Shown: positions 54,700 through 63,220, numbered from the stretch's first letter. The stretch is 64,000 bases of DNA from Geodermatophilus sp. DF01-2 (GCF_004571065.1 NZ_SPQN01000003.1:1-64000); one strand, 5' to 3'. Translations and numbers: made by a program. Notes: a model not told the origin generated them from the letters alone.

Positions 54700-56412
54700 T
54701 CAGGCGGGCTGGCCGACCGGGTCGCCGGCGGGCCGGGTGGCCGCCTGCGCGGCCGCATCGCGGGCGGCGATGTAGCCGAAGACGATCGAGGGGCCGATGG
54801 TGGCGCCCGGACCGGCGTACTCGTTGCCCATCACCGACGCCGACGTGTTGCCCGTGGCGTACAGCCCCGGGATGGCGCCGCCGTCGGTGCGCAGCACCCG
54901 GCTGCGCTCGTCGGTGACCAGGCCGCCCTTGGTGCCGAGGTCGCCGACCTCGATGCGGAACGCGTAGAACGGCCCCTTGTCGAGAACGTCGATGTTCGGG
55001 TTCTTCAGTGTCGGGTCGCCGTAGTAGCGGTCGTAGGCGGAGTCGCCGCGGCCATAGTCGGCGTCCACGCCGGCCCGGGCGAAGCCGTTGAACCGCTGCA
55101 CCGTGGCGGCGAGAGCGTCGGCCGGGGCGCCGATCTGCTCGGCCAGCCCGGCCAGGGTGTCGGCGCGGAAGGCGATGCCGGCGTCATAGAAGTCCTGGGG
55201 AACCGGCATCCCGGGCAGGATCTGCGCGAACGGGTACCGCGAGCGCGCCTTGGCGTCCATCACGAACCACGCCGGGACGTGGCCGCCGGCCAGCTGGTCG
55301 TGCACGAAGTTGACGTACGGCGCGGACTCGTTGGTGAACCGCTGCCCGGCGGAGTCGACGATGACCGACGGCGGGATGCAGCGCTCGGACACCAGCGGGA
55401 TCACCGCCCCGGCCGGGTGCCGCACCGAGGGCATCCACCAGGCGTCGTCCATCAGGTCCAGCGCGGCCCCAGCCTGCTGGCCGAGCAGGATGCCGTCACC
55501 GACCAGCTCCCTGGCACCCGCGCTGTAGTCCGGGCGCGCGCCCTCGGGCAGGTACTGCTCGCGTAGCTCCTGGTTGTGGTCGAAGCCGCCGGTGGCCAGC
55601 AGCACGCCGTGGCGGGCGCCGATGCGCATCGGCGCCCCCTCGCGGCTGACCTCTACCCCACGGACCGCGCCGGTGTCGTCGAGCACCAGGTCGGTCATCG
55701 GGGTGCGCAGCCACAGCGGGATGCCGGCGTCCTTGAGCGCCATGCGCATGCGGGCCGCCAGCGCACGGCCGCCGGTGGCCATGTGCCGGCGCCGGACGAC
55801 GTTGGACGACACCCGCCACGCGGCGACGATCGACGCCCGGCGGCCACGCCAGGTCCGCTTGACCATCGCCAGGTCGCGGTAGTCCTTGGCGGTGATCCAC
55901 AGCCCCAGCGGGCCCTTGAGGTTGTTGGGCCGCTGGTACTGCTCGTCCTCGCCGAGCTTGCGGGTGTCGAAGGGCTTGGCCTCGATCGACCGGCCCAGCG
56001 GCCGGCCGCCCTCCAGCTCGGGGTGGTAGTCGGCGTAGCCCTTGGTCCAGTCGAACACCATCCACCTGCTGCGGCACAGCAGTTCCATGGCGGGCGGACC
56101 GTTGTCGACGTAGGCGTCCAGGCGAGCGGCCGACACCCGACCCTCGGTGAGCAGGTCCAGGTAGCGGCGGATGGACTCCCGGCTGTCGTCGTGCCCCTTG
56201 GCCTGCAGCGTCGGGTTGTTCGGGATCCAGATGCCGCCGCCGGAGATCGCGGTGCTGCCGCCGAACTTCTTGCCCTTCTCCACGATGAGCACGGAGAGCC
56301 CGGCGTCGGCCGCCGTGAGCGCTGCGGCCATGCCGCCACCACCGGAGCCGACGACGACGAAGTCGTACTCGGCCTCCCAGGCCTGTCCCGTCTCCTGCTC
56401 CGACCCGCTCAT
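54700..56412 (-). CDS. kstD: 3-ketosteroid delta-1-dehydrogenase (KstD)
   Basis: A 570-residue FAD enzyme and the most canonical KstD of the window. The N-terminal VVVGSGGGGMAAALTAA binds FAD; GGSTAISGGGIWIPNNP, TNESAPYVNFVHD and the C-terminal NEYAGPGATIGPS carry the active-site Tyr and Gly positions known from Rhodococcus KstD1 (Tyr487 and Gly491 equivalents). It forms the 1,4-diene-3-one that lets ring B open after 9-hydroxylation. ATG at 56412 overlaps the hsaD stop by 4 nt. Confidence 0.92.
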   Translation of the reverse strand: MSGSEQETGQAWEAEYDFVVVGSGGGGMAAALTAADAGLSVLIVEKGKKFGGSTAISGGGIWIPNNPTLQAKGHDDSRESIRRYLDLLTEGRVSAARLDAYVDNGPPAMELLCRSRWMVFDWTKGYADYHPELEGGRPLGRSIEAKPFDTRKLGEDEQYQRPNNLKGPLGLWITAKDYRDLAMVKRTWRGRRASIVAAWRVSSNVVRRRHMATGGRALAARMRMALKDAGIPLWLRTPMTDLVLDDTGAVRGVEVSREGAPMRIGARHGVLLATGGFDHNQELREQYLPEGARPDYSAGARELVGDGILLGQQAGAALDLMDDAWWMPSVRHPAGAVIPLVSERCIPPSVIVDSAGQRFTNESAPYVNFVHDQLAGGHVPAWFVMDAKARSRYPFAQILPGMPVPQDFYDAGIAFRADTLAGLAEQIGAPADALAATVQRFNGFARAGVDADYGRGDSAYDRYYGDPTLKNPNIDVLDKGPFYAFRIEVGDLGTKGGLVTDERSRVLRTDGGAIPGLYATGNTSASVMGNEYAGPGATIGPSIVFGYIAARDAAAQAATRPAGDPVGQPA

Positions 56413-57275
56413 GCGGCGTCCTTGCGGGTCAGGAAGGCCAGGACCGTGGCCTCCCAGGCCTCCTTGGCCTCGATCATCGCCCAGTGCCCGCAGTTGGGGA
56501 ACACGTGCAGCTCGACGTCGGGGATGGTGCGCATCGGCAGCAGTGCCATGTCCATGGGGCTGACCCGGTCGTCCCGGCCCCAGGTGATCAGCGTGCGCGC
56601 CCTGATCTTGTGCAGCATCGCCCAGTAGGGCGGGGCGTCGGAGGCGGCCGCGGCGGCGCTGCGTGCCTGCATCGCCTTCCGGCCGTACATCCGGCGGGCG
56701 CTGGCGAGGGTGTCGGGATCGGTGGCCTGGGCCCAGCGCTCCTCGATCAGCTCCTCGGTGACCATCGCCGGGTCGTGGACCATCGAGCGCAGCCACTGCA
56801 CGAGCCGCTCGCGGGTCGGCTCCTCGGTGAACTCGACGAGCAGGTTGATGCCCTCGCCGGGGCCGGGGCTGAAGATGTTCCGCCCGAGACCGCCGATGGT
56901 GACCATCCGGCGGAAGCGGTCGGGGTGGGCGATGGCGACCTGGGCCGCCACGATGCCGCCCATGGAGTTCCCGATGACGTCGACCTGCTGCAGCCCCAGC
57001 CCGTCGAGGAAGCGCAGCACCGCGGCCGGCGCGGCGAGCATCGGGTGCTGGTCGGTGGGGTCGCTGACCCCGAAGCCGGGGAACTCCAGGACCAGGCAGC
57101 GGAAGTGCTCGGCGAAGGCGGCCAGGTTTCCCCGGTAGTTCCGCCAGCCGGTGACGCCCGGGCCGGAGCCGTGCAGCAGCAGCAGCGGGGGCCCCTCACC
57201 GGCCTCGTGGTACCGGAGCACCCCGTCGTCGGTGGCCAGCTCCCGGAGCGTGGATTCGTAGGTCAGTGATGTCAT
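56409..57275 (-). CDS. hsaD: 4,9-DSHA C-C hydrolase (HsaD)
   Basis: A 288-residue alpha/beta hydrolase of the meta-cleavage-product hydrolase group. The nucleophile Ser104 is in GNSMGG, the acid Asp in TWGRDDRVSPMD, and the His in NCGHWAMIE; LTYEST near the start matches HsaD. It hydrolyses 4,9-DSHA to 2-hydroxyhexadienoate and the C/D-ring acid HIP (DOHNAA). First gene of hsaD-kstD-kshB. ATG 57275 fits the family start; GTG 57299 is an alternative. Confidence 0.9.
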   Translation of the reverse strand: MTSLTYESTLRELATDDGVLRYHEAGEGPPLLLLHGSGPGVTGWRNYRGNLAAFAEHFRCLVLEFPGFGVSDPTDQHPMLAAPAAVLRFLDGLGLQQVDVIGNSMGGIVAAQVAIAHPDRFRRMVTIGGLGRNIFSPGPGEGINLLVEFTEEPTRERLVQWLRSMVHDPAMVTEELIEERWAQATDPDTLASARRMYGRKAMQARSAAAAASDAPPYWAMLHKIRARTLITWGRDDRVSPMDMALLPMRTIPDVELHVFPNCGHWAMIEAKEAWEATVLAFLTRKDAA

Positions 57276-57362
57276 CGAGATGTCAGCTCCAGCGCTCACG
57301 GATGCGGTCGTCGGTGGGCCGGGGAACCGTAGGCAGTCCTCGACGCGGGTGTCCGGCCGGCG

Positions 57363-57377
57363 TCCCGATCAACGGGA
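57363..57377 (-). promoter_or_regulatory. Palindromic regulon site, hsaD operon promoter
   Basis: TCCCGATCAACGGGA, perfect arms, extended by CG on both sides to 19 bp. Centre about 41 bp upstream of TACGGT (57326-57331, minus strand). Confidence 0.7.
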
Positions 57378-57431
57378 CGCACGCCCGCGAGACCCGTGCG
57401 GCGGGCCGGGCCGGCTCCCGAGCGGGGCGGC

Positions 57432-57446
57432 TTCCGGTGACCGGGA
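57432..57446 (+). promoter_or_regulatory. Palindromic regulon site, hsaB promoter
   Basis: TTCCGGTGACCGGGA, one arm change. Centre about 41 bp upstream of TACCGT (57478-57483). Confidence 0.65.
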
Positions 57447-57490
57447 TCGGACCGCGGGTGGGGGTGCACGCCGCTCCTACCGTCCTCGGC

Positions 57491-58090
57491 ATGCGGACGA
57501 CCGAGCCGGTCAGCAGCCCTTCGACGGTGGTACCCGAGGCATGCCCTGCAACCGACGCCGAACCGGCGCCGCCGACACCGGCGGAGCTGCGCCAGGCGAT
57601 GGGCTGCTTCGCCAGCGGGGTCACGGTGGTGACCGGGATGGACGACGGCGAGGCGGTGGGCTTCGCCTGCCAGTCCTTCGCCTCCGTCTCCCTGGAGCCG
57701 CCACTGGTGCTCTTCTGCGCGGACCACCGGGGCCGGGCCTGGCCGCGCATCCGTACCTCCGGGCGGTTCTGCGTCAACGTGCTGACCGAGGAGCAGGTCG
57801 ACGTGTGTGGTCGGTTCGGCTCGGCGCGGGGCCGCCGGTACGAGGGCCTGGAATGGGACCTCTCCCGGTGGGGAGCCCCCGCGCTGCGCAACGTCCTGCT
57901 GCGCGTGCACTGCGAGGTCTACGACGTCCACGTCGCCGGCGACCACGACGTGGTGATCGGCCGGGTGCTGCAGGTGGAGTCCGGTTCCGAGGAGCGGCCG
58001 ATGATCTTCTACCGGGGGCGGTTCGGCATCGATCCGGAGCCGGAGTTCGTGCCCCCGGAGCCGTGGGGCTGGGGTGACCGGTGGGGATGA
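57491..58090 (+). CDS. hsaB: Flavin reductase partner of HsaA (HsaB)
   Basis: A 199-residue flavin reductase-like split-barrel protein: MGCFASGVTVVTGMDDGEAVGFACQSFASVSLEPPLVLFC (in successive stretches) is the family N-terminal half, and GDHDVVIGRVLQVE the C-terminal signature. It supplies reduced FMN to HsaA. No Shine-Dalgarno is seen and a TACCGT -10 ends 7 nt before the ATG, so the mRNA is probably leaderless. It has an N-terminal tail of about 30 residues absent from shorter homologues. Divergent from hsaD. Confidence 0.87.
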   Translation: MRTTEPVSSPSTVVPEACPATDAEPAPPTPAELRQAMGCFASGVTVVTGMDDGEAVGFACQSFASVSLEPPLVLFCADHRGRAWPRIRTSGRFCVNVLTEEQVDVCGRFGSARGRRYEGLEWDLSRWGAPALRNVLLRVHCEVYDVHVAGDHDVVIGRVLQVESGSEERPMIFYRGRFGIDPEPEFVPPEPWGWGDRWG

Positions 58091-58117
58091 GTCCCCCCGG
58101 GGCGACCGCCCGACGGC

Positions 58118-59008
58118 TCAGAGCCAGTCGCCGTTCTCCCCGGCCACCATGAGCCGGTCCAGCGTCTGCGCCGACCACGTCGGGCCGGCCGCGGCAGGCA
58201 CCGCGCGCGGGCGGCGGCCGCTGTCGAGGTTGGGGTGGAGCGAGAGCGACACCTGGCGCGCGGCGTCGACGACCAGCGGTGCGACCTTCTCCAGGGGGGT
58301 CCGGGCGTCACCCACGAGGGAGATGCTGGCCAGCGGCCCCTCGGGGCCACGGATGGCCGCCGCGACGCAGGAGATCTCCGCGAAGCACTCCCCGCGCTCG
58401 AAGGCGAGGCCCCGCCGCTGGCGGATGCGGTTGAGCTCCTGGTGCAGCGTGCTGAGGTCGGCGATGGTGCGACTGGTCAGGCGGCCGATGGCCTGGCCCA
58501 TCTGGACGTCGACCTGCTCGGGCTCCAGCCAGGCGAGCATCGCCTTGCCCAGTGCCGTCGAGTGCGCCGGCGCACGGCCGCCGACCCGGGAGGGGACGAC
58601 GGCGGCGAAGCGCCCGCCCACCTTGTCCAGGTAGTAGACGTCGGCCCCGTCCAGGACCGCGAGGTGGATGACCATCCCGGTCTTGATCTGGAGTTCGTGC
58701 AGCAGCGGCGCGGCCGCCACGCGGATCTCCTCGAAGCCACCGTCGCGCCCGCCGAGGCCCAGGGCGCGCTGGCCGAGCCGGTAGCCGAACGGCGTGTGCT
58801 CGAGCCAGGCGAGCCGCACGAGCTGATCGAGGATGCGGTGCGCCGTGGAGCGTGGCAGGTGCGTTCGGCGGGCGACGTCCTCCAGCGCCAGACGCGTGGA
58901 CCGGCCGTCGAAGGCGTCGAGGATGAGGGTCATGCGCTCGACCATCGACGGGGGCAGCTCGGGCCGTGCGGCCACGGGGGCCTCGGGCGCCGCAGAGAGA
59001 ACGCTCAT
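58118..59008 (-). CDS. IclR-family regulator, candidate master regulator of the island
   Basis: A 296-residue IclR protein. Residues 25-80 form the winged HTH (STRLALEDVARRTHLPRSTAHRILDQLVRLAWLEH in successive stretches); the rest is the GAF-like effector domain (GMVIHLAVLDGADVYYLDKVGG, STALGKAMLAW, RGLAFERGECFAEISCVAA). IclR proteins bind about 15-bp palindromes and several activate aromatic-acid catabolism from sites near -50 to -60, the geometry seen throughout this window. Its own promoter holds a palindrome nearer to the -10 box. GGAG 6 nt before the ATG. Confidence 0.85.
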   Translation of the reverse strand: MSVLSAAPEAPVAARPELPPSMVERMTLILDAFDGRSTRLALEDVARRTHLPRSTAHRILDQLVRLAWLEHTPFGYRLGQRALGLGGRDGGFEEIRVAAAPLLHELQIKTGMVIHLAVLDGADVYYLDKVGGRFAAVVPSRVGGRAPAHSTALGKAMLAWLEPEQVDVQMGQAIGRLTSRTIADLSTLHQELNRIRQRRGLAFERGECFAEISCVAAAIRGPEGPLASISLVGDARTPLEKVAPLVVDAARQVSLSLHPNLDSGRRPRAVPAAAGPTWSAQTLDRLMVAGENGDWL

Positions 59009-59062
59009 CGGTGACTCCACCCTCAGAACTGGAATTGATTCTGCTTCCGAACGTACCAGCGA

Positions 59063-59077
59063 TCCCGGTCACAGGGA
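59063..59077 (-). promoter_or_regulatory. Palindromic regulon site, iclR promoter
   Basis: TCCCGGTCACAGGGA, one arm change. Its centre is about 30 bp from the CAGAAT hexamer (59038-59043, minus strand), closer than at other promoters, which would suit negative autoregulation. Confidence 0.55.
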
Positions 59078-59129
59078 ACACCGTGGCGCAGCTGCCCTCG
59101 ACGCGCCGGTGTCCCGGGCCGGCAGTCGC

Positions 59130-59144
59130 TCCCGATCACCGGGA
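59130..59144 (+). promoter_or_regulatory. Palindromic regulon site, LLM operon promoter
   Basis: TCCCGATCACCGGGA, extended to GCTCCCGATCACCGGGAGC, the longest perfect-armed copy (7-bp arms). Centre about 40 bp upstream of TAGCAA (59174-59179). Confidence 0.72.
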
Positions 59145-59224
59145 GCCGGCTCCCCCTTGGGCGGCCGCTGCACTAGCAACAGGACGCAGTCGCGGCCGAC
59201 GTGGCCGCCGCGGGAGGAGCACAC

Positions 59225-60094
59225 GTGCAGATCGGCATCGTCAGCCCGGTGGTCACCCTGGTGCCCGGGGCCCACTCCGAATGGGAGCGCACGGGTGGGA
59301 TCGAGGACCTGGGACGCATCGCGGAGGTGGCCGACCGGCTGGGCTTCGCGCACCTCACCTGCAGCGAGCACGTCGCCGTCCCCACCGACGTCGCCCAGAA
59401 CCGCGGCGCCACCTACTGGGACCCGCTGGCCACCTTCGGCCACCTCGCCGCCCGCACCCGGCGGGTCCGGTTCGCCACCCAGGTGCTGGTCGTGGGCTAT
59501 CACCACCCGCTGGAGATCGCCAAGCGCTACGGAACGCTCGATCGGGTCAGCGGCGGCCGGCTGACCCTCGGCCTGGGGGTGGGCAGCCTGGAGGAGGAGT
59601 TCGACCTGCTCGGCGTCCCGTTCTCGGGGCGGGGCCCGCGGGCCGACGACGCGATCGCGGCGCTGCGCGCCGCGCTGTCCCAGCGCGAACCCAGCTACAC
59701 CGGTGAGTTCTACGACTTCTCCGGCTTCGTCGTGGAGCCGCACGCCCAGCAGGGGCGGGTGCCGCTGTGGATCGGTGGGCGCACGCTGAAGTCACTGCGC
59801 CGCGCGGTCACCGTCGGCGACGGCTGGGTGCCCTTCGGCCTGTCCTTCGACGAGCTCGCCGATCTGCTGGGGGCCGTCGACGTACCGGCCGGCTTCGAGG
59901 TCGTGCTCTCCGCCGGCCGGTCGCTCGACCCGATCGGGAACCCCGACCGCACCCGCGAGGCCCTGGCCCGGCCGCGGGCGGCAGGCGCGACGACGGTCAA
60001 CGTCGCGCTGGCGGCCGACTCCGCCGACCACTACTGCGCGCAGCTCGAGGCCCTCGCGCAGCTGGCCGCCGACGATGCCGTTCCCGCGGCATGA
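59225..60094 (+). CDS. LLM-class, probably F420-dependent, oxidoreductase
   Basis: A 289-residue luciferase-like TIM-barrel protein: GIEDLGRIAEVADRLGFAHL, SEHVAVP, TYWDPLATFGHLAARTRRVRF, RYGTLDRVSGGRLTLGLGVGS and PLWIGGRTLKSLRRA are typical of F420-binding LLM proteins. A similar gene (Rv3520c) lies in the mycobacterial cholesterol region. It probably carries out an F420-linked reduction or oxidation of a steroid intermediate. GTG start with GGAGGA 6 nt upstream. First gene of a coupled unit with two SnoaL proteins. Confidence 0.83.
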   Translation: MQIGIVSPVVTLVPGAHSEWERTGGIEDLGRIAEVADRLGFAHLTCSEHVAVPTDVAQNRGATYWDPLATFGHLAARTRRVRFATQVLVVGYHHPLEIAKRYGTLDRVSGGRLTLGLGVGSLEEEFDLLGVPFSGRGPRADDAIAALRAALSQREPSYTGEFYDFSGFVVEPHAQQGRVPLWIGGRTLKSLRRAVTVGDGWVPFGLSFDELADLLGAVDVPAGFEVVLSAGRSLDPIGNPDRTREALARPRAAGATTVNVALAADSADHYCAQLEALAQLAADDAVPAA

Positions 60095-60585
60095 GCGCCG
60101 ACGTCGCCGGGCGACTGGCGGAGCTGGAGCGGCGGCTGCAGCAGCTGGAGGACGAGCGGGCGGTGGCCCAGGTGATCGCCGCCTACGGGCCCCTGGTCGA
60201 CGGCGGGGACGCCGACCGGGTGGCCGCTCTGTGGGCACCCGAGGGCGTCTACGACGTCGACGAGCTGCTCATGACCGGGCGCGCGGAGATCACGGCGATG
60301 GTCCGCTCCACCGCGCACCAGAACTGGATCGCGGGCGGGTGCGCCCACGTCGTCGGGCCCCCGCACGTGACGGTGACCGGCGACGAGGCGGTCGCGGTGT
60401 GCCACTCGTTGATGGTCGTGCACGACGAAGGCCGGTTCGTCGTCCGGCGGGCGACGGCCAACCGGTGGCGGCTGCACCGCGGTGCCGAGGGCTGGCAGGT
60501 GGCCGAGCGCACCAACCGGGTGCTCGACGGCCGCGACGAGGCCCCCCGTCTGCTGGCGGGCGGCATCCCCGCGGACGACGCGTGA
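60091..60585 (+). CDS. SnoaL-fold protein, candidate BaiE-like steroid dehydratase or isomerase
   Basis: A 164-residue NTF2-fold protein with an N-terminal amphipathic helix (LAELERRLQQLEDERAVAQV). Tyr32 and Asp37 (AAYGPLVDGGD), His86 (CAHVVGPPHVTV) and Arg143 occur at nearly the spacing of the active-site residues reported for BaiE, the bile-acid 7-alpha-dehydratase (Tyr30, Asp35, His83, Arg146; recalled, not aligned). Other NTF2-fold enzymes share Tyr/Asp pairs, so ketosteroid isomerase or an unknown role remains possible. ATG overlaps the LLM stop by 4 nt. Confidence 0.7.
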   Translation: MSADVAGRLAELERRLQQLEDERAVAQVIAAYGPLVDGGDADRVAALWAPEGVYDVDELLMTGRAEITAMVRSTAHQNWIAGGCAHVVGPPHVTVTGDEAVAVCHSLMVVHDEGRFVVRRATANRWRLHRGAEGWQVAERTNRVLDGRDEAPRLLAGGIPADDA

Positions 60586-60989
60586 CCGACGCCGCCGCGG
60601 TCGAGGCCGCGCTGTACGGCGTCGCCACCGCGCTGGACAGCCGGGACTGGGCCGCCCTCGGCGCCGCCTTCGCCGACGACGCCCACGGCTACGGGGTGGA
60701 CGGCCGCGCGGCCATCGTCGCGCAGGTGCAGGCGCACCTGGGCGGCTGCGGGCCGTCCCAGCACCTGATCGGGAACCTGCGGGTGACCGTGGACGGCGAC
60801 ACCGCCCGGTCACTGGCCTACGCCCGGGTGTTCCACGTCGGGGCCGGCGACGCCGCGGACGCCGTCTACGAGTGCATGGGTGAGTACAGCGACACCTGGG
60901 CTCGGGCCCCCGAGGGCTGGCGGCTGACCCGCCGCCGGTTCACCATCGCGATCGAGCGCGGCGATCGGGGCGTCCTGCGTCCCGGCTGA
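60582..60989 (+). CDS. Second SnoaL-fold protein
   Basis: A 135-residue NTF2-fold protein: ALYGVATALDSRDWAALGAAF, SQHLIGNLRVTVDGDTA and a C-terminal RAPEGWRLTRRRFTIAIERGD. It is distantly related to the preceding gene and overlaps it by 4 nt (GTGA), so the two may form a heteromer. Which one is catalytic cannot be told. Last gene of the LLM unit, converging with an SDR gene 36 nt away; no hairpin is evident between them. Confidence 0.75.
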   Translation: MTDAAAVEAALYGVATALDSRDWAALGAAFADDAHGYGVDGRAAIVAQVQAHLGGCGPSQHLIGNLRVTVDGDTARSLAYARVFHVGAGDAADAVYECMGEYSDTWARAPEGWRLTRRRFTIAIERGDRGVLRPG

Positions 60990-61025
60990 CCGCACGTCCG
61001 CACGGAGCCGACCCCGTGGACGACG

Positions 61026-61784
61026 TCAGTCGAAGTTGGCCTGACCGCCGTCGAGCGGAACGGTCGCGCCGGTGAGGTACCGCATGGCAGGGCTCACGAT
61101 CGCGACGACGGCGCGGCCGATGTCCTCCTCGCAGTCGCCGATGTAGCCCAGCGGGATCGTCTTCCGGAACTCCGCGGCCTCCTCGGGGTTGGCCTCCACC
61201 CACGAGGCCAGGCCCGGCGAGAGGGCGTGCGGTGCGATCGCGTTGACCCGGATGCCGTCACGGCCCCACTCATCGGCCGCCGCCTGCGTCAGCGAGCGCA
61301 ACGCCCACTTGGCCGAGGCGTAGGCGCCGAACGTGGAGAGGTCCCAGCGCACGGTGGCCGAGCTGACCAGGTTGACGATGCTGCCGCGCCGCTCCTTCAG
61401 GTGCGGGTGCGCCGCCTTCATGAACGCGAAGGCGGCGAAGGGGCCGCTGACGAAGCCGCGCTGGAACTGGCGGTCGCCCATCGACAGCAACGGGCCGTAG
61501 GCGCCGAAGTAGGCGTTGTTCACCTGGATGTCCAGGCCACCGAAAGCCTCCACCACGCCGGCCACCACGTCCGGGATCGCGTCGAGGTGCGTGACGTCGC
61601 ACTCGACGGGCTCGGCCTTGACCCCGCGGGCGCGCAGCAGCTCGGCCGTGTGCTCGACCTTGGCCAGCGTCCGGCCCAGGACGGCGACGGCGCAGCCCTC
61701 GGCGGCGAGCGCCAGCGCGATGCCCTGCCCGACGCCCTGACCCGCGCCGGTGACCATGGCGACCTTGCCCTCGAGGATGCCCAT
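61026..61784 (-). CDS. Short-chain dehydrogenase/reductase
   Basis: A 252-residue SDR: VTGAGQGVGQGIALAL, VNNAYFGAYG, Ser in NLVSSATVRW and YASAKWAL. The APHALSPGLASWVEANPEE segment after the active site is unlike the other SDRs of the window. Steroid or acyl-CoA substrate is presumed from context only. AAGGGG precedes the ATG. Single-gene unit with a perfect palindrome in its promoter. Confidence 0.83.
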   Translation of the reverse strand: MGILEGKVAMVTGAGQGVGQGIALALAAEGCAVAVLGRTLAKVEHTAELLRARGVKAEPVECDVTHLDAIPDVVAGVVEAFGGLDIQVNNAYFGAYGPLLSMGDRQFQRGFVSGPFAAFAFMKAAHPHLKERRGSIVNLVSSATVRWDLSTFGAYASAKWALRSLTQAAADEWGRDGIRVNAIAPHALSPGLASWVEANPEEAAEFRKTIPLGYIGDCEEDIGRAVVAIVSPAMRYLTGATVPLDGGQANFD

Positions 61785-61853
61785 GTCCGCCCCTTCTCCG
61801 CCGTCCCGTTCCGGCGCCATCCTGGGTGCACCGCTCCGGCGCCCCGGCGACGC

Positions 61854-61868
61854 TCCCGGTGACCGGGA
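61854..61868 (-). promoter_or_regulatory. Palindromic regulon site, SDR promoter
   Basis: TCCCGGTGACCGGGA, perfect arms. Centre about 40 bp upstream of CAGGAT (61819-61824, minus strand). Confidence 0.7.
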
Positions 61869-61924
61869 ACGATCCGGGCGCGACGAGCGCGTGCTGGTGG
61901 CGACCGGCACCTGACCGGTCGCCG

Positions 61925-63121
61925 TCAGGAGAGCCGCTCGAGCACCATCGCCATGCCCTGGCCACCGGCGGCGCACATCGTCTCCAAGCCGATGCTGCCG
62001 TCGCGGGCCCGCAGGCCGTTGAGCAGGGTGACGGTGAGCCGGGCGCCGGTCTGGCCGAAGGGATGCCCCACGGCGATCGCGCCGCCCTGCGGGTTGACCC
62101 GCTCGACATCGAGGCCGAGGTCGTCGATCGACGGCAGCACCTGGGCGGCGAACGCCTCGTTGATCTCGCAGACGTCGACGTCGGCGGCGGTCATCCCGGC
62201 CAGCGCCAGCGCGCGGCGAGAGGCCTCCACCGGGCCCAGGCCCATGATCTCCGGCGAGAGCGCGCTGACCCCGGTGGAGAGGATCCGGGCCAGCGGGGTG
62301 ATGCCGAGCTCGCGGGCACGCACGTCGCTCATCAGCACGAGGGCGGCCGCGCCGTCGTTGAGCGGGCAGCAGTTGCCGGCGGTGACCGTGCCGTCCTCGC
62401 GGAACACCGGCTTGAGCGAGGAGAGCGCCTCGAGCGTGACGCCGGCCCGCGGGGTGTCGTCGGCGTCGACGACGGTGCCGTCGGGCGTGGTCACCGGAGT
62501 GATCTCGCGGGCGTAGAAGCCGTCGGCGATCGCCTTCTCCGCGCGGTTCTGGCTGAGCAGGGCGAACTCGTCCTGCGCCTCCCGGGTGACCCCGCGCAGC
62601 CGCGCCACGTTCTCCGCCGTCTGCCCCATCGCGATGTACGGGTCGGGCAGCAGGTCGGCCGCGCGCGGGTCGGACCAGTCGCCGGTGCGCTCACCGGAGT
62701 CGGAGAACCGCGGGTTGCGGGTGTCGGGCATGCCGTCGGACTTGCCGAACGTGTACCGGGAGACCGTCTCCACCCCGGCGGAGACGACGACCTGCGCCTC
62801 GCCGGCACGGATGGCGTGCACCGCCATGCGGGTGCTCTGCAGCGACGAGGCGCAGTAGCGCTGCACCGTCGTGCCGGGGACCCCGTCCTGGCCGAGCAGC
62901 AGCGCGGTGATCCGGCCCAGGCCGTAGCCCTGCTCCCCCGCCGGCTGCCCGCAGCCCATCACGAGGTCGTCGATCGCGGCGGGGTCGAGCGCGGACACCT
63001 GGTCCAGCGCGGCCTGCACGATCGTGGCGGCGAGGTCGTCGGCGCGCAGCTCGCGCAGCGATCCCTTGAAGGCGCGGCCGATCGGCGACCGGGCCGCGGC
63101 GACGAGCACTGCTTCGGGCAT
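61925..63121 (-). CDS. Acetyl-CoA acetyltransferase/3-ketoacyl-CoA thiolase
   Basis: A 398-residue thiolase: acyl Cys in TVQRYCASSLQST, His in NPQGGAIAVGHPFGQTG, and second Cys in ETMCAAGGQGMAM. The first Cys lies in a YCASS context rather than the CGSSQQ of FadA5/FadA6, so it belongs to a different thiolase subgroup. It may act in the degradation of the C/D-ring remnant or in general fatty-acid oxidation. Divergent from the FadA6-like gene; palindrome upstream. Confidence 0.85.
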   Translation of the reverse strand: MPEAVLVAAARSPIGRAFKGSLRELRADDLAATIVQAALDQVSALDPAAIDDLVMGCGQPAGEQGYGLGRITALLLGQDGVPGTTVQRYCASSLQSTRMAVHAIRAGEAQVVVSAGVETVSRYTFGKSDGMPDTRNPRFSDSGERTGDWSDPRAADLLPDPYIAMGQTAENVARLRGVTREAQDEFALLSQNRAEKAIADGFYAREITPVTTPDGTVVDADDTPRAGVTLEALSSLKPVFREDGTVTAGNCCPLNDGAAALVLMSDVRARELGITPLARILSTGVSALSPEIMGLGPVEASRRALALAGMTAADVDVCEINEAFAAQVLPSIDDLGLDVERVNPQGGAIAVGHPFGQTGARLTVTLLNGLRARDGSIGLETMCAAGGQGMAMVLERLS

Positions 63122-63220
63122 GCGGAGTTCTCCTTCGTCGTCCCACCCAGCGGGCGGGCGCACCCGCAGGCACGCCCGGGGACGAAAGCTAGGCCGGTCC
63201 GGGGCGGCAGTACGGCCGCG

